A program made the position numbers and the translations under genes. Of a DNA stretch of 64,000 nt, positions 12,240 through 23,340 are shown piece by piece. The notes beneath the pieces were generated by a model. It was not told the origin of the DNA. It was given only the letters and a program-made list of their open reading frames with translations, and made no database searches. Each line of letters starts with the position of its first letter. Positions within the stretch are counted from its first letter, which is position 1. The stretch is from Eustoma russellianum (taxonomy: Eukaryota > Streptophyta > Magnoliopsida > Gentianales > Gentianaceae), in the NCBI GenBank assembly GCA_036186865.1, contig AP025051.1, positions 17,547,712 through 17,611,711 of the forward strand, given 5' to 3'.

Positions 12240-13706
12240 TGTTGGGATATGAAATGTGTTGATGATGTAAAAAGGTGTTTTGAATAAGTTATAAAAGAAT
12301 GTCATGCTTGGAATTTGAAGCAAAGATGAGAAAAACACATTATGGGACATAGATCTCTCACATAGATCGGTATATGTACACATCAGTCTCGCAAAGGGAG
12401 ACTTCGATTGATCTATGTTGAAGTTATACAAGTTTGAAAAGTTTCTGTCTAACACCGATCTCTCAGACTGGGGACTTCGATTGATCGATGTACCAGAAGT
12501 CTAAAATCAGAAACTCTCTGGAAGACGTCGATCTCTCCGTCTGAAGGACATCGATCGATCGATGTCACTTTAGTCTCTCCAAGAGAGACTTCGATTGATC
12601 GATGTCAGGCAGTTTCAAACCAGAAACTTTCTAGAAGACATCAATCTCTCAGTCCAGGGGACATCGATCGGTCAATGTCACAAAAGTCTCTCCAGGGGAG
12701 ACTTCGATCAATCGATGTCAAGCAGGTTCAAAACTGGAAACTCTCTAGAGGACATCGATCTCTCAGCCAGACACTTCGTTCAATCGATGTCCCCCAGAAT
12801 TCAAATTTTATGACCTTTGGAACAAAATCCAAGGGAGATTCATGGTATTTTTTCTTTCCAATATTGCTCAAATTTCTTGTGGACTTTTCTCTAACATAAT
12901 ACATGATTCCTTGACTATTATATCTATGTCTAAGATATTCTAGGTTGGCATCACTCCATAAGGTGGCTAGAGACTAATTGGACAATGTCTTGACATTTGA
13001 TGGAGTTGAAGACATGGCGGAGGCTCCAAAAACATGGTGAACACCTCCTATAAGTAGAAGAAGCTCATATGAGGCACCTACACACTTTCACGATCATCAA
13101 GCTTCATTCTTCATTATTGTATATTTTCTCTCGTATGTGTAAAAGTGCTTAAAGCCTGTTAAGCATTTCTTTGTTCTTCATTGTTGTATATTGAGAGATA
13201 GTGAGTCTAACACAAGAGGAACCATAAACATTTAATCTCTTGCTTGTGTTTGGACTAGTGAGAAAGTGTGATCCCCACTACTTCCTTTAACCCACTGTGA
13301 GAAAGTTCTTGAGAGAACTTGTTGAAATTGTAAGGTAGCAAGAAGTTGTTCTTGCTTAGATTTGAAGTTGTTTTAGTTGCAAAAAGTTGTTTTGTGCAAG
13401 AAATTGTTGTTGTGGTTGCTTGCACTAAGTTGTTAGTGTAAGTATAGATGTGGTTGTTCTTATTAGCTTTTATAAGAAGAGTAGTTGTTGAAAATCCACT
13501 TTGGCAATAAAGTGGTAGTGGAGTAGAATCATTTACGATTCGAACCATTCTATATCCGGTGTACTCATTCATTATCTCTCATCTCCTGTTCTTGCTTTGA
13601 TTTTGAATTCGTTTTGAGTTCAAGAGAGCCAGAAATCTGAAAAATTCCACAAAATTTTCCAACACTCTATTCACCCCCCTCTAGAGTGTTTGTTACGGAC
13701 CTAACA
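12240..13706 (+). mobile_element. Element D 3' LTR (1.47 kb)
   Basis: It begins TGTTGGG directly after a polypurine tract and ends CCTAACA, so the ends form an imperfect inverted repeat. A palindrome-rich minisatellite fills 12345-12800, and a TATA-like CCTATAAGTAG lies at about 13045. The following base pairs belong to a different, older copia (E), so D is inserted in E. The partner LTR is outside the window. Confidence 0.85.
12345..12810 (+). repeat. Minisatellite of palindromic CGATCGATCGATG units in the D LTR
   Basis: About four and a half imperfect tandem units of roughly 110 bp are present. Each contains an ATCTCTC(A/C)G segment, one or two CATCGATCGATG-like palindromes next to AGTCTCTCC, and an AAACTGGAAACTCTCT-like spacer. 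The units are partly open in one frame (SLEDIDLS repeated), which I take as a by-product of the repeat rather than a gene. Confidence 0.85.
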
Positions 13707-16640
13707 TGGGTATCTATTTTCGTACACGTGATGAAAAACATGTAAGACATGTGTCTGGTACTTTGATACCCAAAACTCAAAAAACACAAAACTCAAAACA
13801 CGACTTATTTGTCACCCTTAGTATTTTGCACCTATAGAATTTCTTGTACATTGGATATTTTGCTATGGCATAAGATACTCGGTGATCCCAATTTTGTATA
13901 TGTCAAACTTCTAATGCTAAAATTATTCAGCTATGTTGACCGTAAAAGCATTACTTGTGAAATTTGTCGATTAACTAAACATACAAAATAGAGTTACCTA
14001 GATAAAATATACAAGTCATCTGCAACATTTAGTGTTATTTACTCTGATAAATGGGAATTATCTAGAGTAGCTAACATCAATAGTGCAAGATGGTTCTTAA
14101 CCTTTGTAGATGATCATACTAGGGTGACGTGGTTTTACCTATTAAAGAGTAAAAGTGAGATCGGACAAATATTTATGAGATGCTTTACACTTATTAAAAT
14201 CAGTTCGGTTGCATCATTAAAACACTAAGGTCAGACAATGATGCAGAATACTTAGACAACACAGTTCAAACATTTATGCATGAAAATGGTATAGATCATC
14301 ATACTTCCTATGCATATACTCCGCAACCAAATGGTGTCGCTGAGAGAAAAAAACAGACATTTGTTTGAAGTAACAAGAGCCTTTATTTTTGCAATGAAAG
14401 TACCTAAAAAGTACTAGGGTGAAGCCCTGCTAACAGCCACATAGATAATAAATACGATGCCATCTATAATGTTGTCCTTTAAAACTCCTAGGAAAATACT
14501 CCCCAGACACTTCTCACACACTAAAAAACTCTCGGGATTATCTTTGGAACTGTTCGAATGTGTAGTCTATGTACACATCCAGCCCAGCCTAAGGGAAAAA
14601 TTGGATTCTAGAACAGTTAAGTGCATTTTCTCAGGATACTCAGGTTCACAGAGAGGGTAAAAGTGTTACTACATATCTAATAGAAGAATGTTTGTAACAC
14701 TCCATGTCACGTTTGATAAAAAGCACGCATTTTACAAACCCCTAGCTGAAACTGAAGGTCTGCGGCACAATGAATATTGTGAAACAACAGACATTGTAGA
14801 AAAAGCCCAGTCTAGTTCATTATTGCTAGTTCAGCCGAGTTGCACACCACATCTTGGCAACAGGGTACCTTAGGTCAGCACAACCAATTCTCAGCCCAGA
14901 ACTATTGTTCTTAAGACTTCTGATGATCAAGAAGTCCTAAGATGGGATAGCTGACCTGATACACCCAAACACACACAACCCACGATAGATAAAAGATGTT
15001 CTTTAGGAGAAATTGAAACTGAGTATGAGACTGAATCCCAGTTAGATGACATACCAATAGCATTAAGGAAAGGAACAAGAGAATGCAGTAAGAACCCTTC
15101 TATATCAAATACCCTGTAGAACATTTCGTGTCCTATAATAGGTTGAATCTGAACTTTAAGACATTTGTATGCTCACTTGATAATAAAATCATACCTAATA
15201 ATATAGATGAAGCACTAAGCCAACCTGCATGGAAGAATGCCATGCAGAAGAAATAAATGCCTTAATAAAAAATCAAACTTGGGAGCTAATTTCTAGCTCC
15301 TCTGCTATAAAACCAGTTGGGTGTAGATGGATATTCACAGTTAAATATAATAATGTTAGAACCGCGAACAAATATAAAGTAAGATTAGTGGCCAAAAGAT
15401 TTACACAAACTTATGATGTAGATTATTTAGATACATTTGCCTCAGTTGCCAAACAAAATACTATTAGGGTCATTTTCTCAACAGCAGTTAACCTTGACTG
15501 GAAACTATATCAACTAGATGTTAAAAACATACTTCTAAATGGAGATTTAACAGAAAAAGTTCATATGTGCATACCACCAGATTTCAGTGATGAAACCAAT
15601 GAAAATGTGGTCTGTAGGTTAAAGAAATCTCTATAGGGGTAAAACAACCGCCAAGAGCTTCGTTTAAAACATTCATAAAACTGTGAAAGACCTAAAATTT
15701 ATCCAAAGCCATAGTGACCATACACTATTCACTAGAATTTCACCTAAGGGAGCGCTAACTGTTCTAATAGCTATGTAGATGATATCATAATAATAGAGAA
15801 TGATAACCATGGAACAGATAGTATTAAGATACAACTATCTAAGCAATTTGAAATGAAGGATCTAGGAAAGTTGAGATATTACTTGGGAATGGAGATTGCC
15901 AGGAACAAAGAATGAGTGTACATATCCCAGAGAAAATATATCCTAGACCTTCTGAAAGAAATTGGTTGCTCAAATGCAGACCAGCAAACACTCAAGTAGA
16001 ACCATGACCTAAGCCTAGAGATTCGTAGGACACTACTCCAACTAATAAACTTAGTTATCATAAACTAGTTGAAAAATTAATATACCTATCACACAATGAG
16101 CCTGACATTTGTTACGCGGTGAGTTTTATATCTCAATTTATGTAATGTCCTACTAACGATCATCTCCAAGCTGCTTTAAGAATTTTCATGTATCTTAAGA
16201 ATGCACTAGGGCAAGGTATATGTTTCCAGAAGAGTATAGACCGAAGTATTAAGGATTTACAGATGCAGACTGGGTTGGATCCGAAGTCGATATGAGATCA
16301 ACATCTGGCTATGAAACTTTTTATGGGGGAACCTAGTTACCTGGCGGAGCAATAAACAAACTGTTGTGTCAAGAAGCAGCACAGAAGCAGAGTTGAGAGC
16401 ACTTGCATTAGGAATTTACAAAGGCATTTCTATCAGAAGAGTACTTGAAGATGTCCATGTAAAGGCACAATCACCCATCAATGTATTTTATGGCAGTGTC
16501 TCAGCAATGAGTATGGCCGAGAACCCAGCTTAGCGTGATAAGTTAAATCATATACAAGTCGGCAAACATTTTATCTGAGAAAGGAAATGAGGTTAGCCTA
16601 GTACACATCTCTACCAAATATCAAATTGTAGACATCTTGG
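13707..16640 (+). pseudogene. Element E copia pol, heavily decayed
   Basis: Fragments in all three frames follow the order of a Ty1/copia polyprotein: pre-integrase zinc region (HKILGDP...CEICRLTKHTK, about 13870-13985), integrase core (FVDDHTRVTW, then LRSDNDAEY and PQPNGVAERK, about 14100-14370), a linker, reverse transcriptase (WELI..., GCRWIFTVKYN, LDWKLYQLDVKN, about 15270-15530, then LGKLRYYLGMEIA near 15870) and RNase H (ADWVGSEVDMRSTSGYE near 16265). Many stops and indels mark it as one of the oldest inserts. Gag, protease and LTRs are not identifiable; the 5' part was split off by D. Confidence 0.85.
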
Positions 16641-16678
16641 TAGTACACATTTTATCTGAGAAATGAGGTTAGCCTAAG
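16565..16678 (+). repeat. Direct duplication at the end of element E
   Basis: ACATTTTATCTGAGAAA followed by a GAGGTTAGCCTA block occurs at about 16568 and again at about 16646, separated by the last recognisable RNase H codons. The second copy lacks a few bases. Confidence 0.75.
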
Positions 16679-16682
16679 TTAT

Positions 16683-16935
16683 TATGTATTGGACTGAGTG
16701 TTGCAGCTCTGCTTTAGCTTTGCTGCCCGATTTGTGCTTCACCTCGTCACCTTGGCTCACCACATCTTTATTTCAGCTATACTTTGTTGCCCTTATTCAC
16801 ATTGGCTCTTCAATTCTCTGCCATAATCACCTCAGCACGGGAGTAGTATTCCATCAGTTCAGCAGCTTCACTTTGTTCATTCTTACTCAGCTCGGCCACT
16901 CTTATGCAGAGCTGCAACACTCAGTCCAATACATA
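16683..16935. mobile_element. Possible MITE with 30-bp perfect inverted ends
   Basis: 16683-16712 and 16906-16935 are exact reverse complements, enclosing about 190 bp with no coding content. The outermost TA on each side could be a TA target duplication, leaving 28-bp terminal inverted repeats starting TGTATTGG, as in Tc1/mariner-derived MITEs. The element sits exactly between the end of E and the gag remnant of F. A foldback formed by rearrangement is the alternative. Confidence 0.5.
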
Positions 16936-17965
16936 CCAAATACCAAATATCCAAAACATTTGTTGGATACAAGGTTTAACAAAACATTTGTTGAAACATT
17001 TGGTGGTAGTCATATGAGTAGACGCACCTGCCTGCTTGGGCCGAGCAGAGCTTCCGGGCATCGAGCCTTTGGAACAAAGAGGTCCCTTGGACCGATCACC
17101 CCACCAGTCTAGATACCCTATAATCTGAAACAACCACTTACCTCATGTCCTTTGCGATGGTAGTGGGAGCACACCGCATCATCTTTCTGAGCTCGGCGTT
17201 CCCCCCCTCGATCTCGTCTGTCTCCAGCTGGCTTGACCGTCAGTGTCATGGCGAACCCAGCTGGTTCACGTTGCTCCTCCAAGGCCACTTTCCCTAGACT
17301 CTCTTCTTGTACCACCATATGATAAGTGTGATTTAGTGTTGGAAGGGGGTCTTGGTTGAAATAGATGATCGCATCATCTGGTAGGTGTCACCTAATCCCA
17401 TCAGAAACTGATGCACTTGATCGGTCTTCTTTCGTCATTCAAGCACTTTGCGGAGACTGCATGTGCACGGACCACACTTGCACATTGGGAGATCATCATA
17501 GTCCTTGAGCTTATCCCACAGTTTCTTCAACCTGGCATAGTAAACCATGACATAATCGCTACCCTGAATGCAATTCGCCAGAGCCTTCTTCAGTTGTTGA
17601 ACACGAGACGCGTTCATCACAGCGAAACGCTGCTTGATTTCATCCCATAATTCCTTAGCCACCTCAGCATAAGAAATTGTGGATCGCGGACTTGGTTCAA
17701 TGGTGTTCAGCACCCAAGCCACGATCATGGAGCTTACCGGCTTCCAGTCCGATGCGTCTGGGGAGTCGTCATCTGGTTTCCGTACAGATCCATCCAGAAA
17801 GCCAAATTTCTGCTGAGTAAGGCGCGATCCTCTGACTGCCTGAGCCCATTCGTCATAGTTTGTTCCCATCAATTGCACGAGAGTGATAAGTAATCTAGGG
17901 TGATCACCAGAGTGTAGATCAAATGGTGACACAATTTTCTTTGTGTGGGAGGTTCCAGTTGCCAT
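16936..17965 (-). pseudogene. Element F copia gag remnant
   Basis: The 17965-17435 frame encodes a typical copia gag N-terminus: FDLHSGDHPRLLI, NYDEWAQAVRG, FGFLDGS, MIVAWVLNTI, ELWDEIKQRF and YYARLKKLWDKL. Further left in other frames are a damaged zinc knuckle (CSHYHRKGHEVSGC, about 17150, with the second Cys replaced) and a GYLDWWGDRSK motif. Frame breaks near 17430 and 17120 and the loss of everything after gag make it a relic. Its start codon at 17965 is only a few bases from the G insertion. Its leader, primer site and LTR resume at 22416-22837. Confidence 0.85.
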
Positions 17966-17966
17966 G

Positions 17967-17971
17967 GTTTA
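17967..17971 (+). other. Target-site duplication GTTTA (left)
   Basis: GTTTA here and at 22416-22420 flank element G exactly at its TG...CA ends. This is the 5-bp duplication expected of LTR retrotransposon integration. Confidence 0.9.
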
Positions 17972-18490
17972 TGATGCGATTCCAGGAGCCCTAAACGTAC
18001 AAACTTCACAAACAAAGGTCTTGAACATACAAACTCCACAAACAAGAAGCTTTTGCACAAATAGAAGGTGTAAACTAAAGAGCTTCTTGTTCAAACACGT
18101 GCAAGATGAGCCAAGGAATGTAGATACATGATTTTTCAATGTTTATTGAGGCCATGACTTGATTATCCTCGAGTCTATTGATGTAAGGGTTGGTGGGAGG
18201 GCAGGATGGTCATTTCATACGTTGTCGTTGTAATACCGAGTCTAGTTCTTTGCGTTGTCGTTGTTTTAGATCCAATCAAGGTTTGAGCAAACCTAGTTGG
18301 TGAATCACAATCCAAGGATACGGAACGACGTGTTGGATTGGGAGATTCGAATTGCTCAACATAGAAGTTGTTGATTTCTCTTGTCTAAGAAGGTGGTGTT
18401 GGCGCCATTATCCCACGCAAGGGTGATCAAAGGTGTCTTTTGGAGTTGAAAGAAGGGATCGTCAATTCCATACGATCCAAGATCGTATCA
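17972..18490 (+). mobile_element. Element G 5' LTR (519 bp)
   Basis: It begins TGATGCGATTCC and ends GATCGTATCA. It is the near-identical partner of 21895-22415, with roughly 95% identity by eye. TGATACGATC at the reverse-complement end echoes the start, TGATGCGATT, giving imperfect inverted ends. A mutated primer site follows. Confidence 0.93.
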
Positions 18491-18493
18491 AAG

Positions 18494-18505
18494 TGGTATG
18501 AGAGC
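18494..18505 (+). other. Element G primer-binding site
   Basis: TGGTATGAGAGC lies three bases after the LTR and differs at one position from the initiator tRNA-Met complement. Confidence 0.85.
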
Positions 18506-20167
18506 AAAGGTTTCTTCTTTACAACTCACATATCCTATATTCTCTTGTGTTTTCCTTGCTGTTTACATTCTTGTCACCAAACAGCCGTTGTGTCCATCCT
18601 TGTTCCCGTTGTATCCTCAACCTCCTTTGTAATCTTACAAAAAAAAAAAGAACAAAAGAAAAGCTATGTTTTTTTGTATATATTCATACCATACAAAAAC
18701 AAAAAAAAGGTTGCATATTGCTTTTCAACACATACGAGGACAAAAAAAGTCTTACCTTTTGGTTCAAATCACCCTACATTCTCATGCACGCATACCTTAT
18801 TCAAATTACTACCTGGAACCTTATTCTCCTTATATAAATCTTCGTTATATCTATCTTGTAAAACAAAAAAAAAGTCGCAGAAAGGTTGGCTTCCTTTTCT
18901 CGGCAGAACGTGCACGCCAACAGGAGAGTTGTCCGTACACTCATATTTTCTCTCCTAACCATTCAAGATCAAATCTTTACACACATTTGACAATAGGTTC
19001 GTTGTGTTAGGGTTTAAATTCAGCCATAGCATATAAATCTAGTCCATTGCTTAAAAGTGCTACCTAGTCACACGTAAATCTTGTTGCTAACGAAGCTTTT
19101 AGTTGATCTTAGACTTGTGTGATTTGATTGCATTGTTGCTTGGTTTGCGTTGCAATTTTTCTTGTATCCAAGACTAGTTCTCCTACACCATACGCACGGC
19201 TGAACCCCTGGATACAGAGCTCTCATTTTTTCAAGCCGAATCAAGCCACAAAAACTCTAATTGTGGAGATACAAAACTGTTTTGCTACTTCGCGCAAAAC
19301 AGCCCCTAAGAGTGTTTGAGCATCAAGAAACGCCCTATTGAATCCTAAATCAAAGGCTGCACATTGTGAAATACCTATTTTCCATTGTATTCTTGCTACG
19401 AAAAGTCAAAAAAAAAAAAAGAGAATCGGCAAAAACAAAAAAAAGGGTGAAGCCGAGACCAAAAGAAGAAAAGGAAAAGAAATAAGAGCACTTGATGCAA
19501 AGTCCATACGTCAAGATCCACCAGGGCAATTAGATTTGGATTTTCTCCTCTGACCGTTGGTGAAGTAATGTATGGCATGGCACTTTTAATACAAATTATC
19601 CTTAAAGTATTTATTTTCCCATAATTTATAACACCTTTTGACCTTTATGTTCAAAAAAGAACCTGTGCCCCTTGAGACCACAAAAGACTACATCTCTTCT
19701 TGTCTTTACACTTGGATACTTGATTTTTGTAATCAAATCAACAACTTGTGATTAATTTGCAAAAGGCTAAGGTTAACTAAAGATTGCCCAGGGCAACCCT
19801 TAGTTTTCTTTGGCTCAGCCTTTAACATAATTTTTGGTTTCATTTTTCCTTGATTCTTAGAAGGTTAAGTGTGTTAAATTGTCTTGTTCTTGGCTTGATA
19901 CCTTTGCTTGATAGTTGCTGAAATTTGGTTGATACAGTGGAGGAAAAGGCGCAATTGATCATCGGATTGTGTTAGCCACTTGAGAAGCTTGCTTTGGTTG
20001 TATCTAGCCCAAGATTGTCCGAGGAAAGCACAAACTATGAGTGCCTATACAAGAGAGAGAAAGGAACATACACATTGATTTTGATTTTCATTAACGTAAC
20101 GAAATCTCTTTTGTCTTTGTGTTAGTTTTTCTTTTCTTGTCTTCTTTATTTCATTTCAGGTGAAAAC
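18506..20167 (+). other. Element G long untranslated leader
   Basis: This 1.66-kb leader has no convincing coding potential. It holds several A-runs of 8-13 bases (about 18640, 18705, 18866, 19408 and 19437). Overlapping ORFs of up to 172 codons at 18440-19010 arise from this low-complexity sequence and have no recognisable motif. Long A-rich leaders are common in non-autonomous plant LTR elements. Confidence 0.6.
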
Positions 20168-21883
20168 ATGTCGTCGACCAATGCCGTAGATGAGGTGACA
20201 AGGGCTGAACTGTCACTTGAAAAGGTGTTGGAGAAATTGCAAGAAATCTCCAACAAGGTGGAAGAATTGGATTGGAGAACCTTGAATCAACAAAGTTCAC
20301 AAGTTGAAGAGTTGGTTGGCACCATTTGGGGAGTCATGTGTTATGAGCACGACTACAACGAGGTTGAAAAACGCATGATTACCTTTGAAAAATCAAATGG
20401 TATTTGGGTAAGAAATTGGCGTTGCAAAGTGCCTAAGTTTCAAACTTATCCACAACAAGATAAAGATATTAAAGCATATTAGAATGAATTCCTAGATGAC
20501 TTATATTATGCTTACATTGAAGAGATTGAAGAATTAACCATGATTAGATTCATTGTTGGGTTAAATAAAGATATTGCACATGAAATGATGCATTGTAGAT
20601 ATGAATCACTTGAAGCTATGTATGAGCATGCAACCAATATTGAAAATAGGATAAAGTTTAAGAAGGGCATGGATGATTTTTTTGCTAAAATGCATAAACT
20701 TGGCAAAGCTGAAATTGTTTCTAAAAAGGAGCAAAAAGCTGAAATTGTACCTAAAGTTGATGCTAACACAAAACCGAAAGTTGATTTGTTCACACATGAC
20801 TTGAATGAGGTCAAAGTTAATGCATCTAATGAGCATGAATTGCATGATAATATAGCTGAATTGCATGATGAAATCTTGGCTGAATTGCATGAGAAAACGA
20901 GTGAACATGAGGATGATTTACATGTTGAAGTAGCATCGCCTATTTGTCTTGATTTGTGTTCACCACATGTATCATGCGATCTTGAGTTAAGACCTGAATT
21001 TGAACTTGTGTCACATGAATTAGATGATGATTTAAATGATGAATCAGATGCATCTAAGTTGGATGAACCTGAGTTGATAGTTAAGAGTGTTGGATCGGTT
21101 GTTGCTAAATATTTTAAAGTGTGTGTTGAACTGCCTAGTCTACATTGTTTTCATGACCCTTTTCATATGCATTATGCGCACACGGCCTTTAGCATGATCC
21201 ATTCCCATAGTATGCTTGTTCATAGGATGATTCATGCCATGGTTGCTCATGAGAGATGCCATATCACATTGTCTTGTTTCCCTTTTCGAATCATGGTGAC
21301 TTGTGACTTTGTTTGCCATTATAAATTGTTGGTCTATGTATTGATTGAGTTTGAATGTTCCTTGCATGATGGATTTTGGTTGCATCCTACACATTCATGT
21401 TTGATTGAGAGAAGTATGACTATACACCCTAAACACATCAAGAAGAGGTTTGTATTGACATGGAGTCGTGTTCTATTGTGTGATAAGTCTTTCTTTTGGA
21501 AGCTTCATGAGTGTCTCACTTGTGCTTTGTTAATGCATCCTAAGCATGTGAAAGTGAAGATACAAAAGATGTATGACTCTACTCCTTATTTATCTTTTTG
21601 CCATCATCTTTTACTTGTTCATGATTTTACATATGCATTTATTGAGTTAGAGTTTGAGGTGTATGTCTTTGTGCACCTTAAATATGTTAGGAAGAGGTGT
21701 TTATTGATGTCTATATGTGTCATAATTGGAGTACATGATCATCCTAAGCATGTTAGACTTAAATTATGTTTGTCCATTGCACTTGGTTTGCTTGAACTTG
21801 TATCTTACATAGTTTATGAGTCATTTGTGGAGTATCCCTCTTATCCATTTGTGTGTTTAGATTCGAGGTCGAATCTTTTTTAG
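20168..21883 (+). CDS. Element G gag-like protein with unfamiliar C-terminus (one amber stop)
   Basis: A single frame of 571 codons is interrupted only by TAG at codon 105 (20480-20482). Codons 100-165 resemble a gypsy-type gag core: EFLDDLYYAYIEE, MIRFIVGLNKDIAHE, a YESLEAMYEHA stretch and an NIENRIK end. The N-terminus is probably coiled-coil (ELSLEKVLEKLQEISNKVEE). Codons about 225-310 are acidic with repeated HELHD/AELHD/LHEK runs. After codon about 320 the protein is rich in His, Leu, Cys and Phe, with a motif H(P/L)K(H/Y)(V/I) recurring near codons 420, 457, 503 and 525. No zinc knuckle, protease, reverse transcriptase or integrase is present, so G would depend on enzymes supplied by another element. 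The C-terminal half is not recognised. Confidence 0.7.
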
Positions 21884-21894
21884 GAGGGAGGGAA
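21882..21894 (+). other. Element G polypurine tract
   Basis: AGGAGGGAGGGAA lies directly against the 3' LTR start, one base past the stop codon's first position, so the ORF runs right up to the tract. Confidence 0.85.
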
Positions 21895-22415
21895 TGATGC
21901 GATTCCAGGAGCCCTAAACGTATAAACTTCACAAACAAGGGTCTTGAACATACAAACTCCACAAACAAGAAGCTTTTGCACAAATAGAAGATGTAAACTA
22001 AAGAGCTTCTTGTTCAAACATGTGCAAGATGAGCCAAGGAATGTAGATACATGATTTTTCTATGTTTATTGAGGCCATGACTTGATTATCCTCGAGTCTA
22101 TTGATGTAAGGGTTGGTGGGAGGGCAGGATGGTTATTTCATGCGTTGTCGTTATAATATCGAGTCTAGTTGTTTGCGTTGTCGTTGTTTTAGATCCAATC
22201 AAGGTTTGAGCAAACCTAGTTGGTGAATCACAATCCAAGGATACGGAACGACGTGTTAGATTGGGAGATTCGAATTGCTCGACATAGACGTTGTTGACTT
22301 CTCTTGTCCAAGAAGGTGGTGGTTTGCGCCATTGTCCCACGCAAGGGTTGATCAAAGGTGTCTTTTGAAGTTGAAAGAAGCGATCGTCAATTTCATACGA
22401 TCCAAGATCGTATCA
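21895..22415 (+). mobile_element. Element G 3' LTR (521 bp)
   Basis: It begins TGATGCGATTCC and ends GATCGTATCA, matching 17972-18490 with scattered substitutions and a few one-base indels. It is followed by the second GTTTA target duplication (22416-22420). With both LTRs, primer site, polypurine tract and duplication present, G is structurally complete. Confidence 0.93.
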
Positions 22416-22461
22416 GTTTATACGGTCTAGAAAGCAATGTAAGCGAGAAATGAAGGTTATG

Positions 22462-22473
22462 GCTCTGATACCA
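22462..22473 (-). other. Element F primer-binding site
   Basis: The minus strand reads TGGTATCAGAGC immediately after the LTR end, a perfect initiator tRNA-Met match. The short leader (22461-22416) continues on the far side of G to the gag ATG at 17965. Confidence 0.9.
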
Positions 22474-22837
22474 TGTAAAACCAACAACTTGGCAATCGAA
22501 ATCCCACGTTTCTCTTATTCACCTTGTCAATTTATAAATACAAATGTTATCTATGCAATATATACAAATCATATCTATCCTATTTACAAACCATGATAAG
22601 TATGGTAAATCAATTACAGATACGTGATATCTACAAGGAATCAATTAGATAACTACAAAGAATCAAACTGATAAGCCCGCAATCTTTATCCGCAATTCTG
22701 GTCAGTTTCGTCAGTGTAGCTCAGCTCTTGACGCGACCGAGATCTGCAAGGTCAGTCCGGATCAGTTCAGCAGCTGAGCTCCACGAGGTCGGCAGTTCAG
22801 CACAGCCGAGCTCACAAGGTCAGCTTGGATCTTAACA
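22474..22837 (-). mobile_element. Element F 5' LTR (364 bp)
   Basis: On the minus strand it starts TGTTAAGATCC (22837) and ends GGTTTTACA (22474), then the primer site. The distal half is rich in AGCTC/GGTCAG motifs. No 3' partner is found in the window; pol and the 3' LTR of F have been lost on the left. Confidence 0.85.
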
Positions 22838-23340
22838 AATTATTAATTGGTTAGGGATTTTAAGCATTTATCAGCCACTGTATTTTTTGTTGTAATGTTA
22901 GAACCAGTTAGCGTATAAAGTGTGACCAACTCAAATTGCATTAATGTTTTTTATCAAAAAAAGACAAGACAACTAATTCGTTCAAAATTCACCCTGTTAT
23001 TAACTACTGGCTTTTTTTGTTGTTATTTTGCGACCAGATAGCATCTATGACCTGCCAATCTTCAAACTGCATTTTTGTTTTTGCAAACAAAAAGACAAGA
23101 TCTAATTGGTTGAGAATTCCAATGACATCATTATATTTTCAGTTGAATTATTGCGACCAGTTAATATCTCGGTTATAATCATCTATAATGTTTGGTTCGA
23201 CCAATACAAAGGCGATGTTTCTCATTGTCATTGGTTGAGAATTCTAACAAATTATTGACCACCAGTTATTGACAACAAAATTTTGGTTACTCTTGTGCAA
23301 AACAATTACCATCCAAGTTGCAACCAGTAAAAGGACATGC
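22838..23340 (+). repeat. Strongly diverged tandem repeats of about 125 bp
   Basis: Four successive stretches share the order AATTGGTTGAGAATTC-like head, a T-rich run, a GCGACCAGTTA-like core and an AAACTGCAT...AAAGACAAGA tail. Heads lie near 22848, 22973, 23103 and 23230. The copies are old, with many substitutions. No coding content is seen. Confidence 0.6.

Noticed and set aside
12595..12899. Overlapping ORFs in the D LTR with repeated SLEDIDLS
   Set aside because: By-product of the palindromic minisatellite; both frames are open for the same reason.
18440..19010. Three overlapping ORFs in the G leader
   Set aside because: Low-complexity A-rich leader sequence, one ORF starting inside the LTR; no motif.
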